In this document: in pieces, positions 28,438 to 37,887 of the stretch
Layout: each line of letters opens with the position of its first letter
How positions within the stretch are numbered: the stretch's first letter is position 1
Origin: an uncultured Gemella sp.
GTDB taxonomy: Bacteria > Bacillota > Bacilli > Staphylococcales > Gemellaceae
Direction of reading: 5' to 3'
DNA: 64,000 nucleotides
NCBI GenBank assembly: GCA_900555985.1
Contig: USNF01000001.1
Coordinates: 144,377-208,376, forward strand
Notes under the pieces: model-generated
What the model was told of the DNA's origin: nothing
Database searches by the model: none
Seen by the model: only the letters and a program-made list of their open reading frames with translations
Program-made: the position numbers and the translations under genes

Positions 28438-29226
28438 TTAATACCCAGGGCGTAATGCTGGAGACATAGTGTCTACATCACTTTGTTCTAATCCATCAAT
28501 GCCGTTCGCTAATACATTATCATTAGCGAATTCTGGGAATTTCTTCAAAAATTCTTCACGTTCTTTTAATTTATCTGGAGTTAATTTATTTTTCTTATCT
28601 CCACCACGAATTGTTGTTTGTGATTCTTGTTCAAGCTCTTCTTTATGTTTTTTTAATTCTTCTCGTTCTTTAGCTTGTTGTTCTAATGCTAATTTTTCTA
28701 AGAATTCATTATATTTTTCTATTTTAATTCCTTGTAAATTAGAAAGTATCCATTCGGCCCTAGTGTAATATTTAATAGCTTTTTCCATAGGCCAATTTTC
28801 TACTTCTTCTAAATCGAAAGAAGGAAATGCTGATAAAATCATACAATTTAAAATATTATTTTCATCGCTTAAAAAGTTTAATCGTTCGGCGTCTAATATT
28901 TCACATAAAGTTTCTTTGTCTGTAATCAAAGATGCTTCTAATATTTCTTTACATAATTGTGTAGGAGTACCAGCAGGACAATCATCTAAATCATAGTGTT
29001 CTGGATATATTAAACAAGTTTGAACAACTAAATTTTCTTTTTCTAATTGAGTAAATTGTTCATCTTCATAAATTGCTTTATATTCAGCTCTACCAAGAAC
29101 TCTATACAAAAAGAACTCGTTGTCAATTTTAGACGCAATAATATTTTCATATTGGTCTACATATTTCGCAACGAGTTCCTCTATATTTATTTCTTGGGCT
29201 GAATCTTTAGTTTTAGAATCAGCCAT
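28438..29226 (-). CDS. Tail assembly chaperone 2
   Basis: 262 residues, acidic and mostly helical, with a Lys/Glu-rich coiled segment at about 180-230. The block PMEKAIKYYTRAEWILSNLQG is typical of the second of two chaperone genes that precede the tape measure gene in long-tailed phages. The start has an AGAGGAGC site. It lies 5 nt after the first chaperone's stop and is in a separate frame. I see no need for a frameshift, although in many phages these two products are joined by one. It would hold the tape measure protein during tail assembly. Confidence 0.6.
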   Translation of the reverse strand: MADSKTKDSAQEINIEELVAKYVDQYENIIASKIDNEFFLYRVLGRAEYKAIYEDEQFTQLEKENLVVQTCLIYPEHYDLDDCPAGTPTQLCKEILEASLITDKETLCEILDAERLNFLSDENNILNCMILSAFPSFDLEEVENWPMEKAIKYYTRAEWILSNLQGIKIEKYNEFLEKLALEQQAKEREELKKHKEELEQESQTTIRGGDKKNKLTPDKLKEREEFLKKFPEFANDNVLANGIDGLEQSDVDTMSPALRPGY

Positions 29227-29231
29227 AAATA

Positions 29232-29573
29232 TTAAAGCTCCTCTGTGTATACGTTAACGAAACCAGATTTTGCTAAAATTTCATCAGCTAATACTGTAGA
29301 AAGACCAGCACTTTCTTCAATTAAAGTGTCTACATCTTTTGGGAAGACAATAGTATGTCTAAGAATAGCTTCTTGACGTTCAAAACTTTTATCTTGTAAA
29401 TCATCAGCATCAGCAGTGTTTGCTGTACCAGATTCTTTTAAGATAGCAATATATTCAGAACGTTTTAAGCGACGAAATACGATATCATCGCCATCCAATG
29501 TAACGCGGTATACATGTTTAAATTCTTCCTTCCATTTTTCGATTTGTTCTTTAGAAATTTTATTATTAGCCAT
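29232..29573 (-). CDS. Tail assembly chaperone 1
   Basis: 113 residues. Features include an N-terminal Lys/Glu helix, a short beta section (YRVTLDGDDIVFRRLKRSEY) and a helical C-terminus ending KSGFVNVYTEEL. The same RxxKRxEY-like segment recurs in the next gene (YRVLGRAEYKAI), so the two are probably related. The place between tube-like genes and the tape measure fits a gpG-type chaperone. Strong AAAGGAGA site before ATG 29573. Confidence 0.6.
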   Translation of the reverse strand: MANNKISKEQIEKWKEEFKHVYRVTLDGDDIVFRRLKRSEYIAILKESGTANTADADDLQDKSFERQEAILRHTIVFPKDVDTLIEESAGLSTVLADEILAKSGFVNVYTEEL

Positions 29574-29597
29574 TATAACTAATTCTCCTTTGTAAAA

Positions 29598-30338
29598 TTA
29601 TTTAATATATCTAATATCTTTAGCGACAAATGAATATACTTCAGTCACAGGTGCACCTTTAATATTATCTACACTAACTCCGTGATTCGCTTTTATTATT
29701 TTAACATCTTCAATAACTATATGTACAGTATCACCTGCTGGACTTTTTTGTCCGAACACAACATCTATGTCAAATGTTGGTTTCCATAAGTATGAAAATT
29801 TATCAGCTCTATATTCGCCGATGTCACCATTATCTGTATTATTAGTAATTACATTATCTTGCCATGTATTACGTTCATGAGTAGGTAATGTAATTGTTTT
29901 TTGTGATTCAATCAATGGTCGATTAGATTTTCTAGCAGCATCTAGTATTTGAAATAAATAATTAGGGGATGTAAAACGAATGGCAAATTCACCAGTGATT
30001 AAGCGATTACCAATCATAAATTCATCGACAGTATATGAATTATATCCATATGCATTTGCTGTTGGTTGGTCAACTATCCAATTTATACCAGATATGTCTT
30101 CAACATATTCATTATTAAAATATATCTCTGCATCAATACTGGAATAGTATCGTTTTAAATATGCTGAACCTTCTGTAACTTGTGAACTAGAACTTCTAGT
30201 TTTTTTATACGATACATTATAAGGAATATAGACGGGAGTTTTATCTAACTGTTGAATATCAGTTTTAATAATTGACCCTTGTCTAACATATTTAGACATA
30301 TCGTATGCAGGATAATATTTATTTTCTGTTGGTTTCAC
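29598..30338 (-). CDS. Tail tube-like protein, third paralogue
   Basis: 246 residues from a GTG at 30338 behind AAGGAGAC. It shows the same order of elements as the tail tube gene: an ISGINWIVD strand, RLITGEFAIRF (tube: RGIAGSLVFTVF), and near the end IDVVFGQ..VHIVIEDVKI followed by EVYSFVAKDIRYIK (tube: ITISFANEYGQKATVVIYGVEI..TFIARRVEYM). It is more diverged than the 1,082-residue copy. It probably forms a terminal or baseplate-proximal ring of the tube. Three tube-fold genes in a row suggest stacked specialised rings. Confidence 0.55.
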   Translation of the reverse strand: MKPTENKYYPAYDMSKYVRQGSIIKTDIQQLDKTPVYIPYNVSYKKTRSSSSQVTEGSAYLKRYYSSIDAEIYFNNEYVEDISGINWIVDQPTANAYGYNSYTVDEFMIGNRLITGEFAIRFTSPNYLFQILDAARKSNRPLIESQKTITLPTHERNTWQDNVITNNTDNGDIGEYRADKFSYLWKPTFDIDVVFGQKSPAGDTVHIVIEDVKIIKANHGVSVDNIKGAPVTEVYSFVAKDIRYIK

Positions 30339-30340
30339 GA

Positions 30341-33300
30341 TTATGTCTCCTTAATATCATATAAATTAGATGCCCTGAATAAATCATTTTTTATATTACC
30401 AAAAAATATAAAACCTGATTTTTTATACGTTTCTGTATCGACACAATAATATAAATTGTAGTCATATTCATCGTAACGCAATCGTACTGCATAATCTTTA
30501 GATGCTTTATATGTTGATGTAGTAAAACTACTTGAACCAACATTAAAACCTAATTGTACAATTTCGTAATTATGATTGCCTTTAGGAATATCTACTGATT
30601 TATTATAATTATTAATATTAATAGTTAAACTATTAAATAAATCATAGGCGTAATCAAAGTTAGCGAAATAATGAGTTAATACAATATATAATAACTTATT
30701 TTTGTTAACGATAATTGTGTTCGTATGAATAATTCTATTTAATATATTCTTAAAGCATTTGTCTACAGATGGAAAAGCATATTGTTTCTCTTCTTCAAGT
30801 TCATCCTGAATTAACATTTTTGCTTCTTGATACGATTCAAAATCGTTTATTTTATTGAGCAGACTGTGAACATATTCTTCTATTTCTAACATAGATTTAT
30901 TATATTCATAATCATATTGATTTTCGTCTTCACTATATTTAGTAAAGTCAGATAGTATTATACCATGTTCATCAGCAATATAAAATACTACGTCTCCCAT
31001 TAAATTATTTTCATATAGATTATAAATCATATGAGAGCTAGTAACTGGAATGGCTCTATTAAATAAATTATTATTAATAGAATCATATTCTTTGCCGACT
31101 AGATATACTGTTTTATCTAAGTTTTGTAATATATTAAAGTTTTGGATTTCAATCGCAACAGTTTTATTGATAATACCTTCTTCTGCCAACACTCTTGGCA
31201 CAATTGTATTTTTTACTTCATATTTTCTTTCATATAAAATACTTTGTTTGTCAGAATCGGATAAACTAATGCCATAGGTAGGAAATGCCGAGTCTGTTAC
31301 TAGATTAGTATTATCAAATGTCTCTGATTTATTTTTAGATATTGTTTCATTATCAAATTGATAATGTAATAATCTACCTAAGAAATTTTCATTATTATAT
31401 AAATCTATATAGTATAAAGTATTTTCTTTACATTTTAATTCTAATATTTGTTCTTTAATTTTATGTTCAACTATTGTATGAGTTGTTTTATCAATAATAT
31501 CTATATGAGTGATATTTAGTGGAACAGTAATTAGAATTTTATTTTTATTATAAATAATAGACGTATCTTCTAACGCATGATTCATGTTAATAGTTTGGAT
31601 ATTTTCATATCGTTCTGCATTAGAAATTATATAATAATATGATTGTTTTTCTTCTTCTGTAATATCTTTAATATTTTTATATAAATTAACTAAACTTTCT
31701 GTTTTATATAGATTGGGTTTAATTAATGTATCAGAATTTTCTATTGTGAAATTATCAAGCTCAGAAACATTATGAATATATTTTTTTAATTGCTCAATAA
31801 AAAACATAGTAGAGGCTAACATAATATAAGTAGCACATTCTGCTGTTGTTTGATTATTTTTATCTTCTGCGTAAAAAATATATAATCCTGGATTTAATAG
31901 ATTATGAATTTCTATTGTATCAGATTCTGTTTCAATACTAAATTCATCTTCTGGGTGTACAGCATCATAATATTTAATAGTTGTGTATCCATTATTAAAT
32001 TCATTATTTTTAATAAGAACACCGTCAGGCAATTGTCTAATAAATGTTAATGGATATAAGGTATTAATTTTATTTTTATTTTGAAGTAGTGCTCGCATAT
32101 CATTTGCAGCATCAATCATATATGAATTAATATTTTGTTTTTCTTGGCTAAGAATAGCTTCTGCTTTATCTTTACTTAATACTCTATCATTAAGCAAAGC
32201 CAATACAGTTTCATTAATAGCATATTTGTAAATATTAGGATAGTTAACTGGGATTTGTTTACTAATAGGCAAAAAAGAAATAGCTTTGTTTTTATTTTCT
32301 TCTTTTACGTCTTCTTTAAAAATAATATCTTCTGTATTAGTTTCAGAAGTTTCTTTTGTTAAAAAATCAGGAGTTAAAACTTCTTTATTCTTAATTTTAT
32401 TCTTTTTCTTCTCTTCTGATTCAATCCATGCGATGACTTCTTTTTGAGCTTCTTCTTGTTCTTTAGCAGTAGCTATTTTAAAGTCGCCCCATTTAATTTT
32501 ACAACATTCATGTAATACTTTTTGGAAGTTATCGTCATCAAATTTACCAGCTCTAATATAAGCATCATATGCTTTTTGATATTGTTTTTTGCAAACAATT
32601 TTGTTAATTGCTATTTTCTGTTCATTAGATTTTTCTTGTTCTTTTTTAGCTTGATTAACAATATCTGGTTTACCAAAATTGATTTGTTGTTGTTGCCACC
32701 AATCAGTATTATTAGCATCTGGAATATCAAATTTATCCCATTTATTTTGTTCTTGTTTTTGATTTTCTTGTACAGGTTCTTCTTTTTTTATTTTTGGCTT
32801 TTTCTTATGATGTTTTAGTAATGCAATTAAACCAGCTAGACCAGCCGCAATACCAGTAATTCGTTTTGTTTTTAAGTTCCACCAAGAACCTTTTTTCTCA
32901 TCTTCATCCCATACAATTTCTTCTAATGAATCCTCTATTGGCTTTTCTTTTTCATTATCATTTTCTTGAGCAGTCAATATTTTGTATGGTCTATCTATAA
33001 TATTTGAATTAGTCGTTCTTGTTGTTTCTTCTTCAAGAGTATCTAATTTAGAATATCCAGAACCTAATGAATATCCTTCTTGATTTAAATAATCTATATC
33101 TAAGGCAAAAAATTCATATGTATTTTCTGTATAGAAATCTTCGATGGACATAACCTGTCCTTCATTTACGAATGTAACTCCATACAGTGCTAACCGTGCT
33201 TTGTCTCCGTATTCATTAGCCATAGCTATCGTAATATTAATTGGAGGCAATTCATCACTTAATGCATGAACTTTACCTTTACCTTCTTTTTCTAACCATT

Positions 33301-33589
33301 TTTCAAGTAATTTCAACATCCAATGTTTATCGAATACTTGAAATACTAATGAGCCAGCTATTGTTCTATTATCATATACATAAGCAATAGCATTCATATT
33401 ACCGAGAATACGAACTGGCGATTTTTCATTATGTACCGAATATGAAATTGTTTTAACTGAACCAACCACTCCAGTAACGGCATTCCCACCACTGAGAGGC
33501 AATTCAAAAATACATACCATATCCGTTCCAGAGAAGCTTGTGTACGTATCTACATATTTTGTAGCTATTGTTCTTGCTTCATTTGGCAT
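30341..33589 (-). CDS. Enlarged tail tube-like baseplate protein
   Basis: 1,082 residues. Residues 1-190 are clearly paralogous to the tail tube product: ARTIATKYVDTYTSFSG, TISYSVHNEKSP, RTIAGSLVFQVFDK, PPINITIAMANEYGDKARLALYGV. Residues 190-430 are charged linker with one hydrophobic stretch (ITGIAAGLAGLIALL at about 243-257). Residues 430-1080 are a large Asn/Ile/Tyr-rich region with several beta-type repeats (for example LLNPGLYIFYAEDKNNQT). The tube fold plus a long extension suggests a ring at one end of the tube contacting the baseplate or neck. Start ATG with AAAAAGGAAA. The extension has no family I recognise. Confidence 0.6.
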   Translation of the reverse strand: MPNEARTIATKYVDTYTSFSGTDMVCIFELPLSGGNAVTGVVGSVKTISYSVHNEKSPVRILGNMNAIAYVYDNRTIAGSLVFQVFDKHWMLKLLEKWLEKEGKGKVHALSDELPPINITIAMANEYGDKARLALYGVTFVNEGQVMSIEDFYTENTYEFFALDIDYLNQEGYSLGSGYSKLDTLEEETTRTTNSNIIDRPYKILTAQENDNEKEKPIEDSLEEIVWDEDEKKGSWWNLKTKRITGIAAGLAGLIALLKHHKKKPKIKKEEPVQENQKQEQNKWDKFDIPDANNTDWWQQQQINFGKPDIVNQAKKEQEKSNEQKIAINKIVCKKQYQKAYDAYIRAGKFDDDNFQKVLHECCKIKWGDFKIATAKEQEEAQKEVIAWIESEEKKKNKIKNKEVLTPDFLTKETSETNTEDIIFKEDVKEENKNKAISFLPISKQIPVNYPNIYKYAINETVLALLNDRVLSKDKAEAILSQEKQNINSYMIDAANDMRALLQNKNKINTLYPLTFIRQLPDGVLIKNNEFNNGYTTIKYYDAVHPEDEFSIETESDTIEIHNLLNPGLYIFYAEDKNNQTTAECATYIMLASTMFFIEQLKKYIHNVSELDNFTIENSDTLIKPNLYKTESLVNLYKNIKDITEEEKQSYYYIISNAERYENIQTINMNHALEDTSIIYNKNKILITVPLNITHIDIIDKTTHTIVEHKIKEQILELKCKENTLYYIDLYNNENFLGRLLHYQFDNETISKNKSETFDNTNLVTDSAFPTYGISLSDSDKQSILYERKYEVKNTIVPRVLAEEGIINKTVAIEIQNFNILQNLDKTVYLVGKEYDSINNNLFNRAIPVTSSHMIYNLYENNLMGDVVFYIADEHGIILSDFTKYSEDENQYDYEYNKSMLEIEEYVHSLLNKINDFESYQEAKMLIQDELEEEKQYAFPSVDKCFKNILNRIIHTNTIIVNKNKLLYIVLTHYFANFDYAYDLFNSLTININNYNKSVDIPKGNHNYEIVQLGFNVGSSSFTTSTYKASKDYAVRLRYDEYDYNLYYCVDTETYKKSGFIFFGNIKNDLFRASNLYDIKET

Positions 33590-33620
33590 ATTTTATTTTT
33601 TCCTTTTTGTGTAACATAAA

Positions 33621-33658
33621 AATAAAAAAGGTCGAATTTTACTTCAACCTTTTTTATT
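33621..33658 (-). terminator. Terminator after the tail tube gene
   Basis: A 16-bp near-perfect stem (33658-33643 with 33636-33621) ends in an AT tract that supplies A and T runs on both sides. It could work in either direction. It separates the abundant tube gene from the 1,082-residue gene. Confidence 0.7.
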
Positions 33659-33674
33659 ACTTTATATTTAGTTA

Positions 33675-34211
33675 TTATTTAGATGCACCAGTTGCACTTG
33701 TAGCATCATCTTTTACTGCACGCATATATTCTACACGGCGAGCGATGAATGTACAAGCTTTTTCAGAGGAAACATCATCGATAGAGAATCCATTAGATTC
33801 ATTCAAAATTTCTACGCCGTAAATAACTACAGTCGCTTTTTGACCATATTCATTTGCGAAAGAAATAGTGATATCGAATGGAGGAATTTCATCTTCGTAT
33901 TCTGGTTGTTGAGATTCAACAACATTATTAGTAATTTTGTTTGCAGATGTTGCAGTGGCACCACTTACACCTTCCAATGCCATATCAGTCATTTGGCTAT
34001 CCCATTCTTCAATAGTCATAGCTTCCATGTTTTTATGAGCACCAAGACGGTGGAATGTTTGTTGTTGTTGGATATGTTCTTTCAAACCTTCGATAAGTGC
34101 ATCACGGTCAAATACTGTAAATACTAAACTGCCAGCAATCCCGCGTTTGCCGCGACTTACAGAGCGAAGTTCAGCGCTACCCATAGTATAAATTGGAGCT
34201 TTTTCCTTTAT
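33675..34211 (-). CDS. Tail tube protein, exon 2
   Basis: The main exon of the tail tube gene; with exon 1 it gives about 218 residues. It reads EKAPIYTMGSAELRSVSRGKRGIAGSLVFTVFDRDAL, then a helical loop region and PPFDITISFANEYGQKATVVIYGVEI. This order matches the N-terminal domain of the 1,082-residue paralogue without gaps across the splice point. Without splicing, the first ATG (34184) has no ribosome-binding site and would lose the N-terminal strand. Being directly downstream of the sheath gene is the usual tube position. The exact 3' splice site is uncertain by a few bases (after the G at 34212 or the G at 34206). Confidence 0.8.
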   Translation of the reverse strand: MKEKAPIYTMGSAELRSVSRGKRGIAGSLVFTVFDRDALIEGLKEHIQQQQTFHRLGAHKNMEAMTIEEWDSQMTDMALEGVSGATATSANKITNNVVESQQPEYEDEIPPFDITISFANEYGQKATVVIYGVEILNESNGFSIDDVSSEKACTFIARRVEYMRAVKDDATSATGASK

Positions 34212-34637
34212 CTTTAATATAGCTCGTTACTGCCATATTCGTTTATATATAAAATTATAATATATAAACGCTCTAGGTTTCAATCTAGAGAGGAGACTAT
34301 TTCTTCACCCTCACCATAATGTGTTAGGGGCCTACCACTTCGGAGCACTCGCTCCTAACGGTTTTTCAACCGATAGTCGTTTGACCTTCTTATTTCTAAG
34401 CTTGGCGACCAAACATCCCTTGTTAATATCTTTTAGACTTTCGCCATGAGACATCCTTATCGTTGTTTCTGAATTTCTTCACATTCATATGAGTTTCTGA
34501 TTCTATCTCATATTGTAGTGATAAGGCTCTTGAGGAGTTACTGGTTTTCAGTAGGTGTCCTGGCTAAATTTCTTTAACCACGGGGCATATTGTTGTAAAT
34601 ATGTAGATAAGCTATTACATATTGACTAAACCCTTGT
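34212..34637 (-). other. Group I intron (about 426 nt) in the tail tube gene, no ORF
   Basis: It interrupts the tube gene after codon 40. Core elements on the minus strand: GGCGAAAGUCU (P4 region), AAGGUCAAACGACUAU (P7 5' side) and GAAAUAGUC (P7 3' side, 6 bp with GACUAU). A GAAA-capped 8-bp P2-like hairpin lies at about 34589-34560, and two strong stems (CUCUAG/CUAGAG and a long AU stem) occupy the P9 region. The boundaries given assume exon 1 ends in GUU and the intron ends in G. An alternative P1 using GGGU/GCCC fits the helix rules better but breaks the reading frame, so the 5' site is unresolved within about 10 nt. Confidence 0.75.
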
Positions 34638-34757
34638 AACGGAGTAGCTGATTGCTTGAAGCTCGCCGATGACAGCAGTACCAAATGTGCAAACTATGTC
34701 GCACCCGCTGAAAGAAGTATATGTATGAGTATATTCTGTTGCAATTGTTCTTGCCAT
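34638..34757 (-). CDS. Tail tube protein, exon 1
   Basis: About 40 codons from ATG 34757, behind an AAGGAG site some 13 nt upstream. It reads MARTIATEYTHTYTSFSGCD ... AISYSV. It is collinear with the first 60 residues of the 1,082-residue paralogue (ARTIATKYVDTYTSFSG ... TISYSV). The unspliced frame stops four codons later, in the intron. The short length explains why it is easy to miss as a gene. Confidence 0.8.
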
Positions 34758-34802
34758 TATTTATGTACTCCTTGTCGTACTAATTTAAAAATGTTAGATA
34801 GG

Positions 34803-34825
34803 AGAGGCATAATAATTATGCCTCT
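34803..34825 (-). terminator. Hairpin after the tail sheath gene
   Basis: A near-perfect palindrome, AGAGGCATAA facing TTATGCCTCT, lies between the sheath stop (34850) and the tube start. No U-run follows on the minus strand, so it may act as an RNA-processing or 3'-protection hairpin that sets sheath and tube mRNA levels. Confidence 0.5.
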
Positions 34826-34849
34826 TTATATCTATTTATTTTATTACTA

Positions 34850-37834
34850 TTATTTATCAGAACCTGCACTATCGATGGAATCAACCATTTTAATAGTGTT
34901 ACGGATTTCACGAATTTCGTATACAGGTACGATTTGGTAATCGATTTCGATAACAGACATTTTGAGCAATTTAGGGTCATTGTTCATAACGAAGTCATAT
35001 TTTTCGATTAATGTACCAGTAATTTTATCGAGTTTAGATTTAATAGCAGTTTTTAATGCGTTACGGTTAGCTGTATGATTTTGTTTACCAATGAATGGTT
35101 CAGCTGCTTGACGAATCAAGTCTTCTACAGCACCTACAACACGAGAGCAAGACAAACGACGATAAATGGAATCTGCATTAGCCATCGTTACGCCATCAGT
35201 TACTACGATGCCTTTTGTGAAAGAATTACGCATTGTTACGAAACCAGCAGATGTCAAACGAGACAATTGAGATTTAGACAAAGCATATTCAAGGTTATTC
35301 ACATTAATAGCTTGCATAGTAGAGGATTGGTCAAGGTCTAATGTAGAAACGAAACCAGCGTATGCACCTACGTTATTAGAAACATAAGTATAAGAAGCGT
35401 TGTCGATAGGCAAAGCAGATTGGGCAACAACTACAGATACGTTACGGCCAATATTATATGGCAAGTTATTGCGGTCAAGCATGTTACGACCTACTGCATT
35501 TTTAGCATACAAGTCGAAGTTAGTAGCAATCAACTTATCTACCATCATACTGATTTTATCAAGAGATGTAGATGCCATACGTTTTGTACCAATTACGCCA
35601 TGAGTTGGAGTTGTTTTTAATTCAGTATAAGTACAATGTTGTGCTAATTGACGAGTAAAGTTATCAGTTGTACGGAATGGAATACGCATAGTGTAATCAT
35701 AGCCAACTTCTTTATTTGCACCGCAAGTACCAAGAGCTTTTTCTTCTGTTGGGCTTGCTGGGTTCAAATTAAGAATTTCTGCTACCATGTCGTCTTTTAC
35801 AAGAGCACCATCTTCAGAAATGCCGAAAGTAAATACATTGCGTAAGCAATTTAATTTATTTAATTCTTCAACAAATTCTTCCAATGTCATGTGGTTAAAA
35901 ATACCAGAGTTAATCACTACACGGTTTACATCGTTAAATTCAGAAGATTCTACATAAGCAGATACTGCTTGTTCATCTTCATCTGGACGATATAAAGAAT
36001 CTAGGTCACCAACTGGAATCAATTTAGCACCATTGATTTTGCACAAGAAAATAGTATCAAGATTATTTACTAATGCATAATCTTTAGTGTCCATAGTTGT
36101 ACCAGTAACATCTGTCATATCTTCGAATACATATTTTTTAGCATTAGAAGCAGATGGTTTTGCTTGTTTCAATTGGTCATTAACAACGATGATACGACCA
36201 ACGAAAGCGGAACCTGTAATAGCATTTGTATCATAGTTAGCTGCACAATGTTGAACAGTGTCTAAATATTCCAAACCATTTTCTGTTAAACGAGCAAGTT
36301 TATTAGAGTTAGTATCAAATACTACAGAGCCAGCTTTATAAACGCCATTTTTAACAGCTTTACGAGTTTCATCATAACCCAAAGAATAAGCAGGGTATAC
36401 ATCATAGATTTCTTCTGCTGCGATAGCATCGATATCTGTAATCATATTTTGTTCTACTTTTTCCAAAGTTACGGAATATTTTTTAGCTTTAGTAAAGTCT
36501 TTTTGGTCAACGATTGGAGTGACTGTGATAAGTTTATCCATGATGCTGAATTCTAAAGGAGAAGCTTTTTTGAATTCAGATGCACGAGGCAATTTGCCTT
36601 TAATTGTGTCATCAGCAAATGCACAAACAATAGCACGATATTTAATTTCGGAATCTTCCAATACAGAATAGATACCTTCTTTAATAGATACTGTGCGAGC
36701 TTTATCTTCTACTGGAGATTCGATAATACGAGGAGTAATTTCTTGACCAGCGGAATTTTTACGTTGTTCTGCACGAGCTGTAATTGCATAACCAGAACCT
36801 AAACGTTTATAGATTTCAAATTTAGACAAATCTGTTTCTTCATAATCAAAAGCATCTGGTTTGAATGCACGGTCAATAGCACCGTAAGTTTCCAAGAATT
36901 CCCAACCTTTAGTTGTTACTTGTACATCACGCAATGCGGCACGGAACGCTTTAGGGTCATTAGTAGGGAATACGATAGGATATGGTTTACTTACATCTGT
37001 GTTATATTTCAAACGACGGAAGTAAGGTTCTGCCACTTTATAAGGCAAGTTTTTTTCGCTTTTTGTTACATGGAATGTTAATGTAGTGCGACGGTCACAT
37101 AAAGATTCGTCACGACCAATTGTATACAAACCAGAAAGCATAGAACCAACTTTAAGATGGTTTGCTTCAGCAGAATGTGTTACATCGTTACCTTCCTTAT
37201 CAATGATTGTAAAATTCAATACATTGTTGAAGATGTAACGGTTAAACAAATCAATTAAATCTACAAGACGAGAATTAGATGTAATGCTATAATCTTGATT
37301 CAAACGCAATTCATTTTTAATCATCATTTCGCCAGATTCAACAACACCACGTTGTTTTTCAACGATAGTGGCACGAGAAGCTGGTTTATAGAAAGTGATT
37401 TTTTCGTCGCCATTTGTAGCATCAAATAATACATAGCAATCTTTCGCAATGTTAGATGGGAATTGAGAAGACAATTGAAGTTTGAAATCAGAATCTACTG
37501 CAAAATCAAATGTCTTAGAAATATTTTTACCGCCGATACGTACACCATAGATTGTACGACAACCGCGGTTCCAAGCATCTTGAATACCAGCTACCAAGGA
37601 AGCTTCTTTTAAAGTTTCGGATTGGTATGGCTCGCCAAAGATATAACGAGCGTGTTCCATAGAATATACTGGAGTTGGAGTGCCAACAGGACCATTGAAA
37701 GCTGTACCAACGATTAATACAGAATCAGTTGTCCTGAAAGCGGATTGGTCAAAACCTGTGGAATAGTCTTGTTCAACTTGTGTAATGACACCAGGTAATT
37801 TACCGAGTTCTTCGTTGAATAAGGTCATGCTCAT
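34850..37834 (-). CDS. Tail sheath protein
   Basis: 994 residues, large for a sheath (many are 450-700). The N-terminus has the sheath signature: PGVITQVEQDYSTG, SVLIVGTAFNGPVGTPTPV, YIFGEPYQSETLKEASLVAGIQDAWNRGCRTIYGVRIGG. The C-terminus has the conserved domain that links subunits: FVTMRNSFTKGIVVTDGVTMA, FIGKQNHTANRNALKTAIKSKL and IDYQIVPVYEIREIRNTIKMVD. The central 600 residues are an insertion with several beta-type subdomains, probably exposed on the tail surface. It forms the contractile outer tube. The start is the first ATG after AGGAGGC (MSMTLF). Codon choice is less AT-biased than in its neighbours, as expected of a highly expressed gene. Confidence 0.95.
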   Translation of the reverse strand: MSMTLFNEELGKLPGVITQVEQDYSTGFDQSAFRTTDSVLIVGTAFNGPVGTPTPVYSMEHARYIFGEPYQSETLKEASLVAGIQDAWNRGCRTIYGVRIGGKNISKTFDFAVDSDFKLQLSSQFPSNIAKDCYVLFDATNGDEKITFYKPASRATIVEKQRGVVESGEMMIKNELRLNQDYSITSNSRLVDLIDLFNRYIFNNVLNFTIIDKEGNDVTHSAEANHLKVGSMLSGLYTIGRDESLCDRRTTLTFHVTKSEKNLPYKVAEPYFRRLKYNTDVSKPYPIVFPTNDPKAFRAALRDVQVTTKGWEFLETYGAIDRAFKPDAFDYEETDLSKFEIYKRLGSGYAITARAEQRKNSAGQEITPRIIESPVEDKARTVSIKEGIYSVLEDSEIKYRAIVCAFADDTIKGKLPRASEFKKASPLEFSIMDKLITVTPIVDQKDFTKAKKYSVTLEKVEQNMITDIDAIAAEEIYDVYPAYSLGYDETRKAVKNGVYKAGSVVFDTNSNKLARLTENGLEYLDTVQHCAANYDTNAITGSAFVGRIIVVNDQLKQAKPSASNAKKYVFEDMTDVTGTTMDTKDYALVNNLDTIFLCKINGAKLIPVGDLDSLYRPDEDEQAVSAYVESSEFNDVNRVVINSGIFNHMTLEEFVEELNKLNCLRNVFTFGISEDGALVKDDMVAEILNLNPASPTEEKALGTCGANKEVGYDYTMRIPFRTTDNFTRQLAQHCTYTELKTTPTHGVIGTKRMASTSLDKISMMVDKLIATNFDLYAKNAVGRNMLDRNNLPYNIGRNVSVVVAQSALPIDNASYTYVSNNVGAYAGFVSTLDLDQSSTMQAINVNNLEYALSKSQLSRLTSAGFVTMRNSFTKGIVVTDGVTMANADSIYRRLSCSRVVGAVEDLIRQAAEPFIGKQNHTANRNALKTAIKSKLDKITGTLIEKYDFVMNNDPKLLKMSVIEIDYQIVPVYEIREIRNTIKMVDSIDSAGSDK

Positions 37835-37887
37835 TTAAATAAGCCTCCTATTTAATTTATTATTAATAATAATTTAACGTGTTTCTT

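Noticed and set aside
34212..34637. Group II intron in the tail tube gene
   Set aside because: There is no GUGYG start and no domain V hairpin; P7-type GACUAU/AUAGUC pairing and an AAGGUCAAACGACUAU block indicate group I.
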